Shown here: one piece after another, positions 55,372 to 64,000 of the stretch
Position numbering within the stretch: position 1 is the first letter of the stretch
How the letters are laid out: each line of letters opens with the position of its first letter
Source of the DNA: Gnetum montanum
Lineage: Eukaryota; Streptophyta; Gnetopsida; Gnetales; Gnetaceae
Reading direction: 5' to 3'
Length of the DNA: 64,000 nucleotides
Assembly: GCA_015680685.1 (NCBI GenBank)
Contig: MNCI01004512.1
Location: forward strand, 111,375-175,374
The notes under the pieces: model-generated
Told to the model about the DNA's origin: nothing
What the model saw: the letters and a program-made list of their open reading frames with translations, nothing else
Databases searched by the model: none
Translations under genes and position numbers: made by a program

Positions 55372-57832
55372 TGATGCATAAAATTTGGATGCACCAACAT
55401 TGATAAAGAAAACTCGTTTTGGGAGACTATCACTTAGAGCACCTCTCATATGGGTATGGAAACCTAGGAATAGTCTTAGCTAGAGAGGGCTATATGGCCT
55501 TTTGAAAATAGTAAACACAAAAAAAATCTAGAATTTAAATTAAATGATTATCTCGAATACAATAAGAAACTAAAAGAAACAAAATTTCCTTGGTCTTGTT
55601 GATGTTGTAGATGGTGTCCACTCCTAGGAAGGAAGATTACAATTGTTGCTTGAAGAGGGAGAGAGAAAAAGAGAGACTTTTGCAAGGAGGTGCTACCTAT
55701 AAGAGAAGAGGAAGAGAACTTGGTCCTTGCTACCCGATCCTACCACTTGTTGACCTCGTGAGAAGCTATCGGTTATAATCCTAAAAAAGAGAGAAACCGT
55801 TGCCTACAAGCTTTCCTTTTTTTTAATTACACGTCCATTGTTGCAGTTCTAATGTTATTCATTTGGCTTTAACTGCCCATCTGACACACATGTCATGCAC
55901 TTGCTATAGCCTAAAGGCCTGACATGTGCCAATGTAATGGGGGAAAAGGGGAGATGAGAGAGAAAGTTCATCATTGACTGCATCCTGTCACAGGCCACCA
56001 TCATGCCTAAAAAGGGGAGTGAGGGGAGAGAGAGCATTTGCGATGCTTCCATGTGCCTACAACTACTAACACCTACAATGAAGGTAGATGAAAAGGAGAG
56101 GCTAGTGATCTCTATCATCTATCATGTTGTGTGCACTACCCTTGCTAACTTGCCTATCGCCCAGCCTCTACTAATTTCCTTGCCACTTTGTCACCATTTG
56201 TCGATTGATGCATGTCAGCCCAAAATTGTTATTCACACCATGAAGGTTGCTAGTATCACATGTGAGTGTTGTGTTCTTTGCAATGTAGAGTTTGCCTACC
56301 TAGGAAGTCCTAGCCCCAACGAGATACCCTATTGTTGCTAGCCCTACTTGAGAAAAGAAAGAATAGTTGTAGACTACAACGAAGAAAGAAACTGCTACCT
56401 CATCCCTTCATGGCTACAACCTCCAAGATTTGATTTTTGAGCCACTGGCTCCTCCTCCGACCACCCTCAAAAGGCCTCCTAAAGACCACCTTTGATGTCA
56501 TTTATAGTTGTTGCAACCATCCCATAATGGTGCCCATGTTGTACCTGTCACACCATCACCAATGATTCATGTCCCACTTTCCTACAATAACCACTACCAT
56601 GAATAGCCACCATTGCTATCTTGTAATGCCCATTGGTTACTGCTTCACGATGCCTACCACCACATGCCACAATAATGGCCACCACAACACATGTTTTGTG
56701 TAACACTTGCAATGACCATATTTCTAGCCTTGTTGTTAGAAACACAACAAATGGTTCATGTTTCAGCATTTTTTCTTTGTTGCAAAAAGGCAACCTATTT
56801 TAAAACATTGTTGCATTATATAGCAAACTTTTGTTTCTTAAGGCTTGCAGTAATTTCATAGTTCTGCAAACAAGTTTCTTATACATAATGATATTTTTGT
56901 ACTAAAATTAAAATTTTTTAAATGTTAAAGCTCAAATAATCACTATTATTCATATTTGCATCCATTTGCAACCTTTAGATTCATATATCTCTATATATTT
57001 TTTACTTAATTAATTAATTTATAATCCATTTCTTATTTACAACCTTTAACTTCTCGTCATCTTTTCATTGTGGTTGTGTTGTTGCATTTTGTGTTTCTGG
57101 TAACTATGATTTTTATAGAGTAACAAGTTACCAACCTTGTTTTGTATCCTCATGCATCTTGTTCTCTTGAGCATGAAGTGGGGGATAGGTATTGGTTTCA
57201 TTGGGTTTGATCAAAACGTTTGTAAATAAACCCTACACACGTTAAGATGGTGAATGTAAAAGATGGTTAAAATAGGGTCATGTGGTTCTTCCAAAATAAC
57301 CATTCAGAATATGTTGGTACCTTTTAGAATATGAAATTATGAATGCACATGACTGGACTAGAAATTACTATTTTTTATTTTATGGCATGCTGGTTCAAAT
57401 TCTAAGTTTGATTTATTATTGTTTTGAACATGGTTGCTATCAAAATTTTAGTATCAAATATCTATTTGCTAATGGGCTTTAGGGTTCTTAACTTTATTTC
57501 TACCACCTTTAACTGAACGGATTAAGTGTGAAACTAAGAAAATCATCAAGGGTAAATGGTATAAGGTATAATCAAATGATAGTGATTGAATTCTAAGAAT
57601 GTTGATGTAATAAAAAGAAGTAGATCACTAATGATTGATAACTTCCAAGAGGAAGATTAGGGTCACACATCTAATTGCTAGTTTGGGCCATAATATATAT
57701 TTACATTTTCTAAATTAAATGCACCTCCTATATGTCAACCAATTTGTTTCAAATAAAGTAATGGTATTAAATCATGAAACTATATCTTAGTGGGTAAACT
57801 AATTAATCGTGGCCTCGTTCCTAGCATGGGCA
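55372..57832 (-). repeat. E5 5' LTR
   Basis: Bounded by TGATGCATAAA next to the primer site and by CATGGGCA at 57832. The right 1.07 kb matches the truncated 3' LTR. The left 1.4 kb (purine-rich near 55640-55710, GC-richer 55900-56750) has no partner here. Open frames at 56003-56341 and 56548-56793 show no family resemblance. Confidence 0.65.
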
Positions 57833-58440
57833 AGGTTGGCCTCAATAGTTATGTCATTGTTTTGGTTTTGGATAGATTCAAAGATCCATTGGAATTATTC
57901 AAGCTATGTAAAATGAATGAGCTCCATCCTACATCACTAGAACATGCAACCGTATCATGTGCACTATATGAGGAAGTAGTGAATTGAGCTTCTTCATGTA
58001 CGAAATCCTTTTGGGAGAGTAGTCATGAGAATGAGACTCTATGGAAATGTATCATAAATCTAGAGTCTTAGGATTAGACTCTTTCAAAAGATAACTCGAG
58101 CTTAAAGGACTACAAGGAATCCTATGAAGCATAGGTGACCAATGAAGGAACCCTCTAGATCAAAGATATTAGCTAGATTCGATACTAATTAGCAATACAA
58201 GGAAAAGTTTCCATGGCAAGAGGAAGTCTTAAGAAGGATTTTAAGGTGAAATAAATTGCATGGAAATTTGTAGAATAACATGACTAATGCACATTATTCA
58301 AGGATTAGGGTAAGACTCAAAATGCCTAAAAAAAGCTATATAAGGCTAAGAAAGAAGAATAGAAGAAAGCCTAGATAGATGAATTAAAAAATGTTCATTT
58401 TTTAGAGTAGAAGACAATAATTTTTACTTTTAGATGAGTT
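57833..58440 (+). pseudogene. Unidentified coding remnant beside the E5 LTR
   Basis: Starts exactly at the E5 edge. It is readable with few stops as VLVLDRFKDPLELFKLCKMN, SLEHATVSCALYEEVVN, KSFWESSHENETLW, GSLKKDFKVK and a Lys/Gln-rich helical tail ending near 58440. Most stops are TAG or TAA at Gln-like positions. It probably belongs to whatever E5 inserted into, perhaps the antisense gene of E3, whose C-terminal exon lies at 59397. No family recognised. Confidence 0.35.
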
Positions 58441-59396
58441 TATTTTAATAAAATATAGAAAATATCTATATTAATGGGCATTTGTAATTTTATTTTGGCC
58501 CTAATCCATATATATATATATACTTTTTAATTTTATTTTTACATTAGAACTTATATCATATTATTTTCAATAAACTTTGGCCTAGTTGTCATACACATAT
58601 ATATCTAAGGCATCTCTTGAAAATATGTATCATTGAATCATCAATGTAATTTAAGTAAGAATTTTATTATTTCATCATTAATTCATCCAACTTTCAAAAA
58701 TCCATCAATTCATCAATGTTTATCAACATCATTCATCATTATTTACTTAATCTTGGAAGCTGAATAGTCAAAATTAGATACATTCACTATTTTAATCATA
58801 TCTTAGTAATTTTAAAATATTTTTCAATGATTCTAGATGTATTTGAATGGTAGAATAGGTATATGTTAAAATTTCATCTTAATATCTTTGCAATTTTGGA
58901 GATATTTACTTTGAGAGTTATATAATTTTTCTATTCCAAAATTTTATTAGAACGAATGATGGCCAATGATTGGAATTTTTCTCTCTCATCTCATAATATT
59001 TTAATATGATTTGAAATTTATTTGAAAAATAATATCATTGGAAAGTTTTACTTAAAATTTTAGCATCATAAATGCAATAAATTTGGAGTTAGAATCTCTC
59101 AAATTTGCATTACCAAAATTACCACGATTTTTGATAGGCTAGAATGAACATAATATAACCTTAGCTTTTGAACATATTTTGTAGTAATTATATTTTCAAA
59201 TTGTACAGAAATTTTTAAGCTTTTTTAAAATAAAAATTTTATTAGTTAATTCATTATGAAGACAAGATAACCAAACAATTCTTTTACCATCTAAAATTCC
59301 TTCAAAAAGTATAAATTAGAAATGCTTATTCAAAGTATAGGGATTAGTGAAATTTTCCTTGCTATTTAGTCAATCTATGAAAGTCACCAAATCTCT
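58441..59396. other. AT-rich gap, no gene seen
   Basis: Very AT-rich, with 'tatatatata' at about 58508-58521 and repeated 'ttcatcatt' and 'aaaattt' words; may include an intron or untranslated part of the E3 antisense gene. Confidence 0.4.
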
Positions 59397-59790
59397 AGAG
59401 GCTTAGATCATAATGAAATTAGGCCAAAATTCCATGGTAACACTGACAGGCAAAGCCCTTAAATGGATAGATGTAGAATAATAAAAGATTCTTGAAGGAA
59501 TAAACTTGAGAGACATTGACCTCGCAAACATGTGAAAAGATGAAATCATGCATCACCTAGAAGAAGGTATTTCATAATTTAGGCTCAATGATGTATTTTT
59601 TGATTGTAATATATGTTATACAGATTTTTTCTTTTTACAATCTTAGTGTTTATGATAACTAATGGTTACATGTTTTGTTTTAATTGTATAGGTTCTTGGT
59701 AATGATAGTTTTTATAATGGTAATGCTGAATGTCATAGTGGTGGCAGCAGTAATCATGGTGGGGATTATCCTTAGGCTCTTTCAGCTTAG
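59397..59790 (+). pseudogene. Antisense gene C-terminus in E3
   Basis: Reads KIPMVTLTGKALKWIDVE-like, then ILEGINLRDIDLANM, a TGA and MHHLEEG. This aligns with ISQDLLDWTKVNPTNIL, IGINFGDVNWANMIEN and ILHHLEIG of the E2 antisense gene. An intron (59567-59691: AAG|GTATTTC...TTGTATAG) sits in the corresponding place, followed by a Gly/Asn/Asp-rich tail (VLGNDSFYNGNAECHSGGSS), again like E2. Same position and orientation relative to gag-pro (60100-61557, minus). Confidence 0.6.
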
Positions 59791-60095
59791 CTTCTACTAC
59801 TTATCTTTTGTTTGTTTTAATTTGGATAGATTACATGTAGCCTAGTTTTTAAAACCTAATTAGGTATGTTGATACAAGTTGTAGTTAATGAAACCTCTAT
59901 ATTTTTTTGTTTTTTGTTTTTTCTATTTGTTTCATATTTATCAAGATGAAAACATGCATAAATGTTTGGAACATACAATAATCACATGCGTAAACATTTG
60001 AAAGAAAAAGTAATAAAAAGTAAGCAACTATCTTAGTCAACAAAATGTTAAAAGTATGGTTATAAAAGTAAAGAAAAGCATACAATAAAAATAAA
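59791..60095. other. E3 spacer
   Basis: AT-rich with no gene. Corresponds to E2 37000-37680 but the GGCC hairpins are not recognisable here. Confidence 0.4.
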
Positions 60096-60099
60096 AGGA

Positions 60100-61557
60100 G
60101 ACTTAACTATGAAGTTTTTTCTGAATCTTAGATAAATTAGAAAAGTCCTTGCATGTGATTTTGTACTTTTCCTTTCCTTCATCTATCAAAGCAAAAGGCA
60201 AATAATCCCAAGCATTATCTAGAGAAGAATGATAGGCTTGCTAGATATTATTAGTTTCAATCACTCTATTGGGCATACTAGTTCTCAAGTTATTATTATT
60301 TATTTTTGGATTTTCTACATATTCTAGTATTGAATCTTCTTCAAGATTAACATTGTTCAGTGAAGATGGGTAGTGTGATCATCATGGATAATAACTTCAT
60401 CACCTTCATTGGGTAGGTTAATTTCTTAGTGGCTAGGTAACAAACATGTTTAGAGTTTGGTTGGCCATGGTCTTCCTAAAATCAAATTGAAACTAGGTGT
60501 TTGTTTAGCTATCAAGAAGTTAGCTGATGTGGGGAATTTCTTTCCAACCATGAAATCTAATAATATTAAACCTCACACTATCACTTGTGATCCATTAAAG
60601 AATTTAAAGGTGATAGTAGAGATTTCTTGTATATCATCTACTAAACCCAAATGTTTAATGATGAGGAATGGGTCACTATTGGTTGTGGCTAGATCATTGA
60701 CATGAACCCTATGTATTTTGTATTCGTCAATGCATATGATTATGAAAAAAAAAGCATACCAAACTTCTCAGTTTTGAGGGTAAAGCTTGATCTCACTATT
60801 ACAAAAGATAAACTTTGTTTTTTCTATGGTTTCATTGTTAAGAGTTGATGGAATGATATAATAAATGACTTTCTCTTTCATAGGGATGTCTTGAGTTATA
60901 CTGATCGAAGAAAAAATATTGATCAAGGTGCTATGATGTATTTGAAAATTCATGACTAGTTCATAGGGGTCTAGTGAGATATTCTTAGCAACTGTTTGGC
61001 CTACTCTATGGTTGTGAGGAAGTCTTTGTCATTGGTTTGTGCTTTCTCACCTTTGGTAACTTTTACTTCTTCTATCTTGTCCATCATCTTTAGTTCAAGT
61101 TTTAGCATAGGCTGCTTGGGTCATTTGTTAATTTCAATTTTAGGAGCCACGTTTGGTTGACTTATTGTTATAGGTTTGAATAATAAATTCATTAGAATAG
61201 GTGATATAGGTGTGGAATTAGGAAAAACTATCTTCTTCTATTTTCTCCTTGTTAGTTATCCTCGATTTTTACTAATTACTGGGTCTTATCAAAATTATTA
61301 TGAGCTCATGATGGGAAACTTGTGCTAGCCATTGAGGATGAAGTAGATCTATTAACTACAATGGAAGGCATTTTCTTGGCTATGGGAGTGCTTTTTAGGA
61401 GTACCTATATAACAAAAGATTCATTACTAGTTGAAGAAACTAACATCATTCATTGGGGTTGCATAGAAGTTGCTAGTGAAATCATTATGATGAAATGTTG
61501 TGTGGGTACCAAAGGTAGTACTATAGTGATTAAAGTCTATTTAGGTTTTGAGGATGG
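60100..61557 (-). pseudogene. E3 protease and gag-pro linker, cut by E4
   Basis: Minus strand. The protease segment near 60440-60760 reads IHRVHVNDLATTN (active site with NDL for DNG/DDG) and continues with homology to E1 and E2, including the C-terminal tail (60100-60430). Upstream in sense a linker (60768-60953 open, then Ser/Lys-rich) runs to 61557, where the E4 LTR begins. The gag core would lie beyond E4 outside the window. Confidence 0.6.
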
Positions 61558-62420
61558 TGAAACACCACAAAATTCTGAACTTAATACTTCTCAAACAAGA
61601 ATTGAGCCAAAATCGTGATGCTCCCACCATGACTAAAGCTTGACGGCCTCACAGACAGCTTCAAACGGAGTTGAATTGAGCAAGAAATGGTTCCCCGGGA
61701 TCCACAGTAGACTACAGCAACATCTGGCGTCAAACCCTGCTAGATTTTGAGCTCAAAATACTTGGTTTTCACTGAGTATGCAGCGTGCATGCCCAGCATG
61801 CACGACCAGTGTATACGCCCAGTGTGCACGCCCAACGTGTGACTTCAAAGACTACCCGAAACAAGCACTCCAGAGCAAGAGTTCCACAAGGCATCAACTC
61901 TCAAAGATAGGGCAATTGTTAGGCATCATCATGGGATCAAGAAAATTGGGTTTTGACCTCGAAATCATGCACTTTGGGGTTCACACGCTGAGCATGTACA
62001 TCCTGCACGCCCAGCATGTATGCCTAGCATGTACGCCCGGCATGCACCAACTAGCGTGCAACACAACATATATTAATGGAACTTTCTAGAACCATGTGAG
62101 ATCAAGTCCAACTGAGCTGAATATCCACAGACAGCATTCTCGTAACATTTGAGCCCAAATCCGAGGGCCGAATTGGATACTTCCTATTGTAACAGTAGTT
62201 TGTATAAATGAATTCTTTTGTTTTAGTCAAGTCTATACGTTGAGTTCACACGCCTAGTGTGTACATGCTAGCGTGTAGTGACACATGTTGGCATGCAGCA
62301 CACTGCATAGTTGTAATATTCTTTGCACCTAGGCAACGTAGCCACTTGTCACCTGACCCGAAATTCCCTCATCCACGGCTGCTCATACCTTTCCAGATCC
62401 GAATGTAGCACTCAAAAACC

Positions 62421-62430
62421 TTATAAAAAC
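62421..62430 (+). promoter_or_regulatory. E4 TATA box
   Basis: TTATAAAAAC, about 270 bases before the AATAAA and aligned with CATAAAAACC in E1. Confidence 0.6.
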
Positions 62431-62858
62431 ATCAATTTTTCACTAGATCGGGGTTGGCAATTTTGAGGCAAACACACAAAAAAAACTGGAACTTGGAAAA
62501 CACTAAGGAAGTCAAAAGAACCCCCATACGCTAGACTTCGACCCTGAATGCTAAGCATATAGCCTCCACGCTGTGCTTGTAGTTTGAACTAGCACACCAC
62601 CATCTTCCAACATCCATCGGGGCCTCTCGTTCACCTCGTGTCAAATCTACGACTGCATCTGGACCGGTGCACTGTAATTCTCATCTGGCAATAAAGTTAC
62701 TTTATTTCTGCTCGAAATTTGTCACAGTTCTTGTTTATTCTGGTTCATTTCTTTTGTTTAAGTTAATGAAAATTTATGCTTTGTATTTACATTAATCACA
62801 TTATTTACACATAACCTAGCGTATTGCATATTGGCATACATTGGGGAAATCCTTGTCT

Positions 62859-62926
62859 GATCCACGTGCGGACCAACCAAGGTACTCTACCTTCGTCCAT
62901 CCCAGCTCACCCTCAAGCGAAGGTAG
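62859..62926 (+). promoter_or_regulatory. Conserved U5 hairpin pair in E4
   Basis: GATCCACGTGCGGACC (62859-62874) followed by CTACCTTCG (62887-62895) pairing with CGAAGGTAG (62918-62926), around AGCTCACCCTCAAG. Same two elements and order, in sense, as E1 and the solo LTR. It also contains CACGTG. Confidence 0.65.
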
Positions 62927-63007
62927 GGTCTTCTGTGCTTGTCTATAAATCATGCAGTGCTCATCCCATTCCAGCCTTGCACAGACGATTTTAGACAGTA
63001 GAGAAAA

Positions 63008-63026
63008 TGGCGCTAGAAGATGGGCT
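63008..63026 (+). promoter_or_regulatory. E4 primer-binding site
   Basis: TGGCGCTAGAAGATGGGCT, after the same GAAAA spacer as E1; first 12 bases fit the tRNA-Asn end, the rest has changes. Confidence 0.7.
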
Positions 63027-63118
63027 GGAAGTTGCTTAAATCTAATCTAATCTCATATGCTGGCCCCCTGTGCTTCTGATCTACTACCCTATTTTTTCAC
63101 ATTTATGTCGTTGCTGCC

Positions 63119-63384
63119 CAGTTCCTGCATGCTGTGGACTCTATCTACACATTGCCCAGTTCCTGCACGCTGTGGACTCTGTCTACACGCTACCCAGTTT
63201 CTGCACGCTGTGGACTCTGTCTACATGCTGCTCAATTCCTGCATACTGTGGACTTTGTCTACACGCTACCTAGTTCCTGCACACTGTGGACTCTGTCTAC
63301 ACGCTGCCTAGTTCCTGCACGCTATGGACTCTATCTACATGCTGCCCAGTTCCTGCACTCTATGGACTCTATCTACATGCTGAC
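63119..63384 (+). repeat. E4 leader, seven 38-bp tandem repeats
   Basis: Seven consecutive 38-bp units of the form 'cagttcctgcacgctgtgga' + 'ctctgtctacacgctgcc', no spacers. Because 38 is not a multiple of three and no unit has a stop in any frame, three overlapping open frames appear; none is a gene. Confidence 0.88.
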
Positions 63385-63545
63385 TGTCGCAGTCTGCATG
63401 TTGTGAGCTTAGCTCACATGCTGTGATTAGTCCCCTCACACTCACAACAGTGCATGTACACTATACGCCGAGCGCTCTATTCATACTTTTACACTTAACC
63501 AAATTTTCATCTGCATACACTTCTTACATTTAGAACCTTTTTACC

Positions 63546-64000
63546 ATGAATACCGCCAATACCAACGTTTCAACCAAGTCCATTCCAGATACCGTGGGCC
63601 CCATAATGATGCCGATGCTCCCTATGCAACCCATAGGGGCCCACGGCAAGGTTAATCCTCGAGGAGGACCCCGCCGATCTCTCAGACTGCAAGGGAAGAA
63701 TCCATCATTCAACGTTATCACACAGGAACAATATACTTTTATATGCATAAAAATCCAAGCCGGCCTAGCAGTAGATCAAACTGAAATGGAGGCTAAGAGA
63801 CAATACGAACTGTTTCATAGGGGAGGACACGAGTTCATCCCTTCCCCGTATGACATCATCCCTCTTCCAGAGCACTACTCTAAACTTATCTCACAGCTCC
63901 TCCTAACTAAGAATCAGTCTTTAGACTAGTCTATGGCAAATCCTCAATTGGAAGAAGAGGATGACTTTGCAGCTTAGTCCGAACACGAAGATTCATACCA
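63546..64000 (+). pseudogene. E4 gag N-terminus (partial)
   Basis: 127 open codons from the ATG at 63546, then a TAG at 63927-63929, after which the frame continues with EEEDDFAA, another TAG and SEHEDSY to the window end. The basic stretch GGPRRSLRLQGK precedes YTFICIKIQAGL and RGGHEFIPSPYDIIPLPEHY, which recur in E1 (HEFIPSVYDIIPL; then DDFEAQSEIEDSY) and E2 (KEYIPSLYDQIPL). The block is family-specific; its role is unknown but it precedes the gag core. Both stops fall where Gln is plausible. Confidence 0.7.

Larger units (their letters stand above)
61558..63002 (+). repeat. E4 5' LTR
   Basis: Starts TGAAACACCACAAAA, like the sense start of E1 LTRs, and ends GACAGTAGA (E1: GACGGTACA), so the last CA is now GA. 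It contains palindromic cores near 61790, 61990 and 62240 ('gcatgcccagcatgc', 'acgcccagcatgta'), TATA at 62421-62430, the ACCGGTGCACTGTAAT block near 62663, AATAAA at 62690-62695 and the U5 hairpin pair at 62859-62926. Confidence 0.85.
61558..64000 (+). mobile_element. E4: gypsy-like element, 5' end only
   Basis: Plus-strand element: LTR 61558-63002, primer site 63008-63026, leader repeats, gag N-terminus, continuing past the window. The five bases before the LTR are GATGG. It inserted into E3 gag-pro. CpG content and motif preservation are better than in E1-E3, suggesting a younger copy. Confidence 0.82.

Noticed and set aside
63119-63384. CRISPR-like array of 38-bp repeats
   Set aside because: Units are contiguous with no spacers and lie in a retrotransposon leader of a plant genome.
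63057-63406. Three overlapping open frames of 67-90 codons
   Set aside because: Produced by the stop-free 38-bp tandem repeat; no start context or conservation.
1-64000. Host protein genes, tRNA or rRNA genes
   Set aside because: No cloverleaf with A/B boxes, no rRNA core sequence and no non-transposon domain was found by eye on either strand.

Overview
This window looks like intergenic DNA from a land plant with a very large, slowly purged genome. My best guess is a gymnosperm, at low confidence. It holds no intact host gene. Almost every base can be assigned to nested, decayed Ty3/gypsy LTR retrotransposons that resemble the Tat/Ogre group: RNase H of the archaeal type, very long elements, and gag zinc knuckles of the C-x2-H-x4-H-x4-C type. 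Coding remnants are riddled with stops, largely TAG or TAA at Gln positions, and old copies are CpG-poor. One LTR (41960-42826) is clearly younger and still CpG-rich.

Layout. 1-588: old LTR end. 589-5020: first copy of repeat 'R', which carries an unidentified, probably coiled-coil protein remnant; a second copy lies at about 44347-49870. 5828-24825 with interruptions: element E6 (+), with gag, protease, an RNase H placed BEFORE the RT, RT, a second RNase H-like segment, integrase and an extra 3' ORF. Its leader carries a 326-bp tandem duplication that includes the primer-binding site, and E1 sits inside it. 5924-18338: element E1 (-), with two ~2.16-kb LTRs, a perfect 5-bp target duplication, gag and protease but no RT or integrase. 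A related solo LTR (11078-12938) sits inside E1. 25195-44346: giant element E2 (-), with LTRs, gag-protease, a ~6-kb spacer holding a spliced antisense gene and a ~190-bp repeat array, then RT, RNase H and integrase. The young solo LTR lies in its leader. 49876-57832: element E5 (-), with gag, protease and the integrase tail; the catalytic pol core is deleted and the 3' LTR truncated. 57833-61557: remnant of E3 (-), with the antisense-gene tail and gag-protease. 61558-64000: 5' end of E4 (+), with LTR, primer site, leader repeats and gag N-terminus, running off the window.

How the parts fit. Six elements (E1-E6) share a primer-binding site that I match from memory to the 3' end of tRNA-Asn. 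E1, E2 and E4 share a gag N-terminal block, and E1-E3 a similar protease, so they form one extended family; E1 looks non-autonomous and could depend on E2-like machinery. The most novel signals are: (1) an array of short hairpins whose stems co-vary (E1 spacer, E2 spacer and pol flanks); (2) a spliced antisense gene between protease and RT, conserved in E2 and E3; (3) ~180-190-bp arrays with palindromic cores inside LTRs and upstream of the antisense gene; (4) a pair of conserved U5 hairpins next to the primer-binding site.

Everything rests on reading by eye. Alignments, percent identities and database matches were not computed.
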